This document shows, in pieces, positions 36,191 to 40,011 of a stretch of DNA of 40,011 nt. This DNA is from Hondaea fermentalgiana (lineage: Eukaryota > Sar > Bigyra > Thraustochytrida > Thraustochytriidae): the NCBI GenBank assembly GCA_014084085.1, contig NPFB01000008.1:16715-56725 (forward strand), read 5' to 3'. How positions within the stretch are numbered: position 1 is the first letter of the stretch; each line of letters opens with the position of its first letter. The translations under genes were made by a program, and so were the position numbers. The notes under the pieces were generated by a model. That model worked only from the letters and a program-made list of their open reading frames with translations. It was not told the origin of the DNA and ran no database searches.

Positions 36191-38497
36191 TTAGAAAGCG
36201 CAAACACCGGGATACCTGGGGAAAGGGATAACGTCACGGATGTTAGCAATACCCGTAACGAACATGACAAAGCGGTCGAAGCCAAGACCAAAACCGGCGT
36301 GCGGGACGGTACCAAAGCGGCGAAGGTCGCAGTACCAGCTAAAGTCCTCGGGCTTGAGGTTCATGTCCGTAATGCGCTTCTCGAGGAGGCCAAGGCGCTC
36401 CTCGCGCGCGCTGCCACCAACAAGCTCGCCAATTCGGGGCACGAGGATATCCATCGCCTGTACAGTGAGACGACCCTCCTTGTCGAGCTCGTTCTGGCGC
36501 ATGTAAAAGGCCTTGATGTCGGCCGGGTAGTCAGTGAGGACGACAGGGCCCTTGAAGACCTTCTCACAGAGGTAGCGCTCGTGCTCGGAGCCGAGATCGA
36601 TGCCCCATGCCGGGTGCTCCTCGAAGCGGGCAGAGCCGTCCTCGGTCTTAAGGTGCTCTGGCTTGTTGAGAATCTCGATGGCCTCCGTGTAAGAGAGACG
36701 CTTGAATGGCGTGTCGACGACGTTGAGAAGGCGGTCGCGCAGGCCCTCCTCGGTGTGCTTCTCAAAGTAGTCAATGTCAGCAGCGCAGTTCTTGAGCACG
36801 TACTGGGTGCAGTACTTGATAAAGTCCTCGGCAAGGTCAATGTCATCCTTGAGCGAAGCGAAGCAAAGCTCGGGCTCGACCATCCAAAATTCGGCAAGAT
36901 GGCGGGAGGTGTGCGAGTTCTCCGCGCGAAAGGTTGGGCCAAAGGTATAAACATCGGAGAGGGCGCAGGCATAGGTCTCCACGTTGAGCTGTCCGGAGAC
37001 CGTGAGAAAAGCAGGCTTGCTAAAGAAATCCTTGGTATAGTCCACGTCACCCTCCTTGAGCTTGGTGTTCGGGTCATCGAGCGCGTACTTCTTTGCGAGC
37101 TCGGCCGTGACCGTGGGAAGCTTACCCTTGTTCTCCTCAGCCTTGCCGAGCATAGTGGTGACAGCCATCATCTCACCGGCACCCTCGCAGTCGCTGGCCG
37201 TAATAATTGGCGTGTGCACGTACTGAAAGCCCTGAAGGCGGAAAAAGTCATGAATGGCAAAGGCGCAGGCGTTACGAACGCGGGCCACGCAGGCAATGAG
37301 GTTGGTGCGCGCCCGAAGGTGCGCCTGCTCACGAAGGAACTCCACACTGTGGCCAGCAGACTTGTTGCCGGTCTTGGAGAGAGGATATTCCTTGGGATCG
37401 ACAGTACCGAGGACCTCGACGATGTCGGCCTTAAGCTCGATGGCCTGCTCGGCGCGCTGCGGCGCGACAAGAGTGCCAACGAAGCGATGCGAAGAGCCGA
37501 CGCCACCGGCGCCAACAAGTTGATCAAAGTTGGTGGTATCCTGAGCGCTGCAGACCACCTGAAGACTGGCCTGGCAAGAGCCATCGTTGAGCTCAACAAA
37601 GGCGAGCGAGCCCTTGCCTGCGGAGCGCACGGTGCGCGCCCAGCCGCACACTGAAACGGTCTTGCCGACGGCAGTCTTGCTATCGGTCTCGAGGATATCC
37701 TTGACGCGCGAGTGCGAGCGCTTAAAGAGTTTGCCCATGGGCACTTGCTCTGCGCCCATGGCCGCACCGGTGATGGAGGTGGCCTTGGCAGCGGCCTTGG
37801 CAGCGGCCTCACCGGCGGCAGCAGCCTGAGCGGCCTTGCCAGCGTAAAAGGAGAACGGACTCTCGAGGCAGGCATCCATGCTGGATTCCTTGAGGATGGT
37901 TTCGAACCAGCGCGAGACGTTGGAAAGCTTGCTCTGGCGGGGCTTGGCTTCAATGGCGGAGCGGAGAGGGCCGACCAGAGCGCTGGCGACGGCGACATCG
38001 GCAAAGGTGAGGGCGTCGCCCACGAGGTAGGAAGCCTTGCGGAGTTTTTTGTCGACAACGGCGCAGACCTCATCGACGAGAGCCTTGGTGGACCGGGCGG
38101 TGACCTCATCTGCAGCATCACCTGCGACCTTGGCAAGCGACGTGCCGGCCTTGAGGCAGGCGACCTCGGCGAGGGGGTCGAGAACGTCGACGGCGTACTC
38201 CATCCACTGGTCGACTTCGGCCTTGGTAGCGGCATCTGCACCACCGAGGAACTTGCTATCGGCACCGTCAGCAGCGCGCGCGAGCAGCTTCATGGCCGAG
38301 ACGGAGCTAAAGGCCGCGCACCCGTCGGATCCCTTCCACAGCGCTGGCAGCTTGTTCGTCGGGCTCGTGCCCTTTTTCGGGGCGTTCTTGAGCAACTTGG
38401 TCTCCATTTCCGTGCCAGTGAGCTTCGCTGCGCTCTGCACGCGCAGCGTGCGCGCGTTATCGCCCGGTAGGGCGTGCAAGACCCAGGCGGCCGTCAT
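36191..38497 (-). CDS. asnS: Asparaginyl-tRNA synthetase, bacterial type, with N-terminal GST-like domain
   Basis: The protein has 768 residues. Residues about 1-215 form a GST-like domain; its C-terminal half shows YLVGDALTFADVAVASAL (157-174), as in EF-1B-gamma and GST-fused tRNA synthetases. An Ala-rich linker (221-248) leads to the OB-fold anticodon-binding domain (about 278-362) and the class II catalytic core (about 385-768). Core motifs include ITASDCEGAGEM (432-443), VDYTKDFFSKPAFLTVSGQL (485-504), the motif 2 region FGPTFRAENSHTSRHLAEFW (519-538) and motif 3 GFGLGFDRF (735-743). The core matches bacterial and plant AsnRS more closely than the animal/fungal cytosolic type. The enzyme charges tRNA-Asn with asparagine using ATP. 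There is no transit peptide, so the cytosol is likely; GST-like domains in other synthetases mediate multi-enzyme complex assembly. The open antisense frame over 36128-37654 is a shadow. Confidence 0.95.
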   Translation of the reverse strand: MTAAWVLHALPGDNARTLRVQSAAKLTGTEMETKLLKNAPKKGTSPTNKLPALWKGSDGCAAFSSVSAMKLLARAADGADSKFLGGADAATKAEVDQWMEYAVDVLDPLAEVACLKAGTSLAKVAGDAADEVTARSTKALVDEVCAVVDKKLRKASYLVGDALTFADVAVASALVGPLRSAIEAKPRQSKLSNVSRWFETILKESSMDACLESPFSFYAGKAAQAAAAGEAAAKAAAKATSITGAAMGAEQVPMGKLFKRSHSRVKDILETDSKTAVGKTVSVCGWARTVRSAGKGSLAFVELNDGSCQASLQVVCSAQDTTNFDQLVGAGGVGSSHRFVGTLVAPQRAEQAIELKADIVEVLGTVDPKEYPLSKTGNKSAGHSVEFLREQAHLRARTNLIACVARVRNACAFAIHDFFRLQGFQYVHTPIITASDCEGAGEMMAVTTMLGKAEENKGKLPTVTAELAKKYALDDPNTKLKEGDVDYTKDFFSKPAFLTVSGQLNVETYACALSDVYTFGPTFRAENSHTSRHLAEFWMVEPELCFASLKDDIDLAEDFIKYCTQYVLKNCAADIDYFEKHTEEGLRDRLLNVVDTPFKRLSYTEAIEILNKPEHLKTEDGSARFEEHPAWGIDLGSEHERYLCEKVFKGPVVLTDYPADIKAFYMRQNELDKEGRLTVQAMDILVPRIGELVGGSAREERLGLLEKRITDMNLKPEDFSWYCDLRRFGTVPHAGFGLGFDRFVMFVTGIANIRDVIPFPRYPGVCAF

Positions 38498-39355
38498 GGT
38501 GGGTGGGTGCTGTTATCGATGTTGTGTTGCAATGCCGACGCCGCCGCTTCGTTCGCCTGCTCGCTCGCGGGCTCGCTGGTGGGTCGCGTGGCGTGACTAG
38601 CGCGGTGCGGAGGCCGGCTTGTCGCCTGGAGAGGGTCGCTCGGAGCGCGTGCGCGGACGCGATGGCGGTCTAGTTGTCGCCAAGCTAGCAGCCGCACAAT
38701 ATCGCGAAAGTGCACCCAGCAGTAGCTTTCTCCTCCTCAAGATCGATGACGATGCACGTTTTTCCCGAACAACACCTTCTTCTTCTTCTATGAAACAACC
38801 TTTGTCGTGGAGGTTGTTGTGTTCCGGCGCCGCGCCGTAGCATTCGCGAGGCGAGGCGAGGCGAGGTGATGCGAGGCGATGCGAAGGTATGCATTGCATG
38901 GGGGTGGGTGGGTATGCACGGAGAGTTTGATAAGCGCGAGCGAGGACTGTTCCGGGAGCAACGATCATCATAATGGATCGCTTTGGCTGCTGCTACGGCT
39001 CGCAAGCACGCGTCGACACCGTGTTATGGGTAGTGGTAGTACTACAAGAGGACATTGACCCATCCGAACGAACTCATGTGTATAAACTGCGATGGTCAGT
39101 GTCGCTCAAGATTACCCTTTTCTTGGCACGCCTCCACCTTTTCATTGATCCTCATCGTCCTCATCCATCATCATCATCCGCGCCCTCTCGTTCCTTTATT
39201 CCCAATCCCCTGGCGACATCGCTGGCTCACGCGTACTTGCTGGCTCATATTGTGGCCATCCATGGTGGCCGGCCTGAGACGGACGGTCGACGCCAAAATC
39301 TGTTCTCTTCCGCGCCGCCAGGAGTGTAAATGTGACTGACTGGGCCGGCATCTGC
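38498..39355. promoter_or_regulatory. Upstream region of the AsnRS gene
   Basis: GC-rich promoter side of the synthetase gene, with a GCGAG-type pentamer array (38847-38886). A 118-codon + strand frame starting with ATG at 38973 has no conserved-looking sequence and is not called. Nothing else is recognised. Confidence 0.5.
38847..38886. repeat. (GCGAG)n pentanucleotide array
   Basis: About seven GCGAG/GCGAT units in tandem, slightly diverged at the right end. Confidence 0.75.
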
Positions 39356-40011
39356 ATGCCATGCGCTGCAGCTGGTAGCTGTAGCCGCATCCACCCGTCG
39401 TCCCGCACGCCGCCGAGATCAGGAGCCTCCGCCGCCTCGCCATCGCCTCGCTCCGAACGCGGAGGAACGTCTCCGCCTTGCGCGTCACGTCCTGGCTGGG
39501 CCTTGCCAGCCCGCGAGCGAGGAGTCGAAGTCGAAGTCCACACACGCCGAGCCAAGGCGACCACGATTCCGGCAAGACCGACAGGCTCGCCGGAGTCATC
39601 GCGGCTCTTCTCGAGGAAACCAATCGCATCGACGCCGACGCCGACGCCAACGACGACGACAGACAAAGAAGAAGAAGAAGAAGAAGAAGAAGAAGAAAAA
39701 CTCGAAGAAGAAGAAGAAGAAGAACTCGAAGAGAGTGGATGCGACGCGACGATGGCCGCGATGCAATGCAACCAATGCTCGCGCGATCCTCGGCGCGGCC
39801 AAGTGAATGAAACTGCGGTGGGTGCAAGTCGGCTATCCGCCCTCCGCCCGCTTCCGCGCGCGAATAGCCCACTTGCGGCGCCGCAGCCGCCCCCTTCTTC
39901 TTCTCCTTCTTCTCCTTTTCCTGGCGGAGTCGAGGCCGCGCAGAAGCGCTTCGGGCACGTGCGTGCAATGCTTTCGCTTGAAACGAGAGCGATGTTGCTT
40001 GCGTCTGTTAA
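39356..40011 (+). CDS. Possible 5' part of a gene running off the window
   Basis: From the ATG at 39356 one + frame stays open for 218 codons to the window end. It encodes a Ser/Pro/Arg-rich N-terminus, a Thr/Pro run, two Glu runs (10 and 7 residues, from a GAA repeat) and a Pro/Ser-rich tail. No domain is recognised. Two other frames across the GAA repeat are also open but lack an ATG near their start. A stretch like this can be open by composition alone, so the call is weak. Confidence 0.25.
   Translation, partial: MPCAAAGSCSRIHPSSRTPPRSGASAASPSPRSERGGTSPPCASRPGWALPARERGVEVEVHTRRAKATTIPARPTGSPESSRLFSRKPIASTPTPTPTTTTDKEEEEEEEEEEKLEEEEEEELEESGCDATMAAMQCNQCSRDPRRGQVNETAVGASRLSALRPLPRANSPLAAPQPPPSSSPSSPFPGGVEAAQKRFGHVRAMLSLETRAMLLASV
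39668..39733. repeat. (GAA)n trinucleotide repeat
   Basis: Ten GAA units, then AAACTC, seven GAA units, CTC and GAAGAG. Depending on frame it would encode poly-Glu, poly-Arg/Lys or, on the - strand, poly-Ser/Phe/Leu. Confidence 0.9.
39824..39876. promoter_or_regulatory. GCAAGT dyad shared with the SLC25 promoter
   Basis: Site D on + (39824-39838) reads GCAAGTCGGCTATCC. Site E on - (39876-39861) reads GCAAGTGGGCTATTCG. Together they form a 53-base inverted pair. The first 14 bases of site D equal a site at 10315-10302 on the - strand. It overlaps the weakly supported reading frame at the right edge, which argues either that the frame is not coding here or that the match is fortuitous. Confidence 0.4.

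Noticed and set aside
36128..37654. 508-codon open frame on the + strand
   Set aside because: It is exactly antisense to the well-supported AsnRS core and its Val/Leu/Gly/Glu-biased sequence is a shadow of that gene's codon use.
38973..39329. 118-codon + strand frame with ATG
   Set aside because: No conserved-looking sequence, odd composition, and no support from promoter or neighbouring features.
1..40011. CRISPR arrays, rRNA genes and bacterial operons
   Set aside because: No spaced direct repeats of CRISPR form, no rRNA-like sequence and no same-strand gene runs with bacterial spacing were seen; the window is eukaryotic nuclear DNA.

Overview
The window looks like nuclear DNA of a flagellated unicellular eukaryote. 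It carries axonemal and ciliary genes (CCDC39, a Tctex-type dynein light chain), a four-repeat voltage-gated cation channel, a CBP/p300 acetyltransferase, mitochondrial carrier and NIPA-type transporters, spliceosomal introns and a piggyBac-type transposase. Intergenic DNA is GC-rich and full of short tandem repeats. Almost every gene is one uninterrupted reading frame; only one gene with clear introns was found. This combination suggests a heterotrophic stramenopile of the thraustochytrid/labyrinthulomycete type. That assignment is an inference; no rRNA or plastid marker is present to settle it.

Layout. 1-1606: repeat-rich DNA leading to a disordered basic protein (+, 1607-2743). 3135-9873: a block of mostly ciliary genes, namely a conserved coiled-coil protein (-), a five-exon DYNLT2B/Tctex1 light chain (-, 4714-5499) missed by simple ORF calling, CCDC39 (+, 6074-8920) head-to-head with it, and a small unknown protein (-). 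10578-13804: an SLC25 mitochondrial carrier with a helical N-terminal extension (+) and a NIPA-like transporter (-). 14820-18359: an intact piggyBac-family transposase with a PD-(D/E)XK (YqaJ/lambda-exonuclease-like) nuclease domain inserted between its second and third catalytic aspartates. 19251-22736: a CBP/p300-type acetyltransferase (-), with a 100-N assembly gap just upstream of its start. 23580-25100: MFS transporter (+). 26272-31641: a 1,789-residue four-repeat channel with an EEEE filter and a sodium-channel-like III-IV linker (+). 31929-33572: unknown basic protein (-). 34275-35975: secreted endonuclease/exonuclease/phosphatase-fold enzyme (+). 36191-38497: bacterial-type asparaginyl-tRNA synthetase with an N-terminal GST-like domain (-). 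A possible gene start runs off the right edge.

Most notable. (1) The transposase-nuclease architecture: all three DDD aspartates, the C-terminal cysteine-rich domain, a zinc knuckle and the D...ExK nuclease motif are visible, yet no TTAA occurs in either flank, so the element may be immobilised, domesticated or use another target. (2) The hidden spliced dynein light chain sharing a 574-bp bidirectional region with CCDC39. (3) A GCAAGT-based dyad motif found both upstream of the SLC25 gene and near the right edge. (4) The channel's III-IV linker, where the sodium-channel IFM position reads GLL. (5) The GST-AsnRS fusion.

There is no operon structure. Genes alternate strands and mostly meet tail-to-tail or head-to-head with short intergenic spacers.
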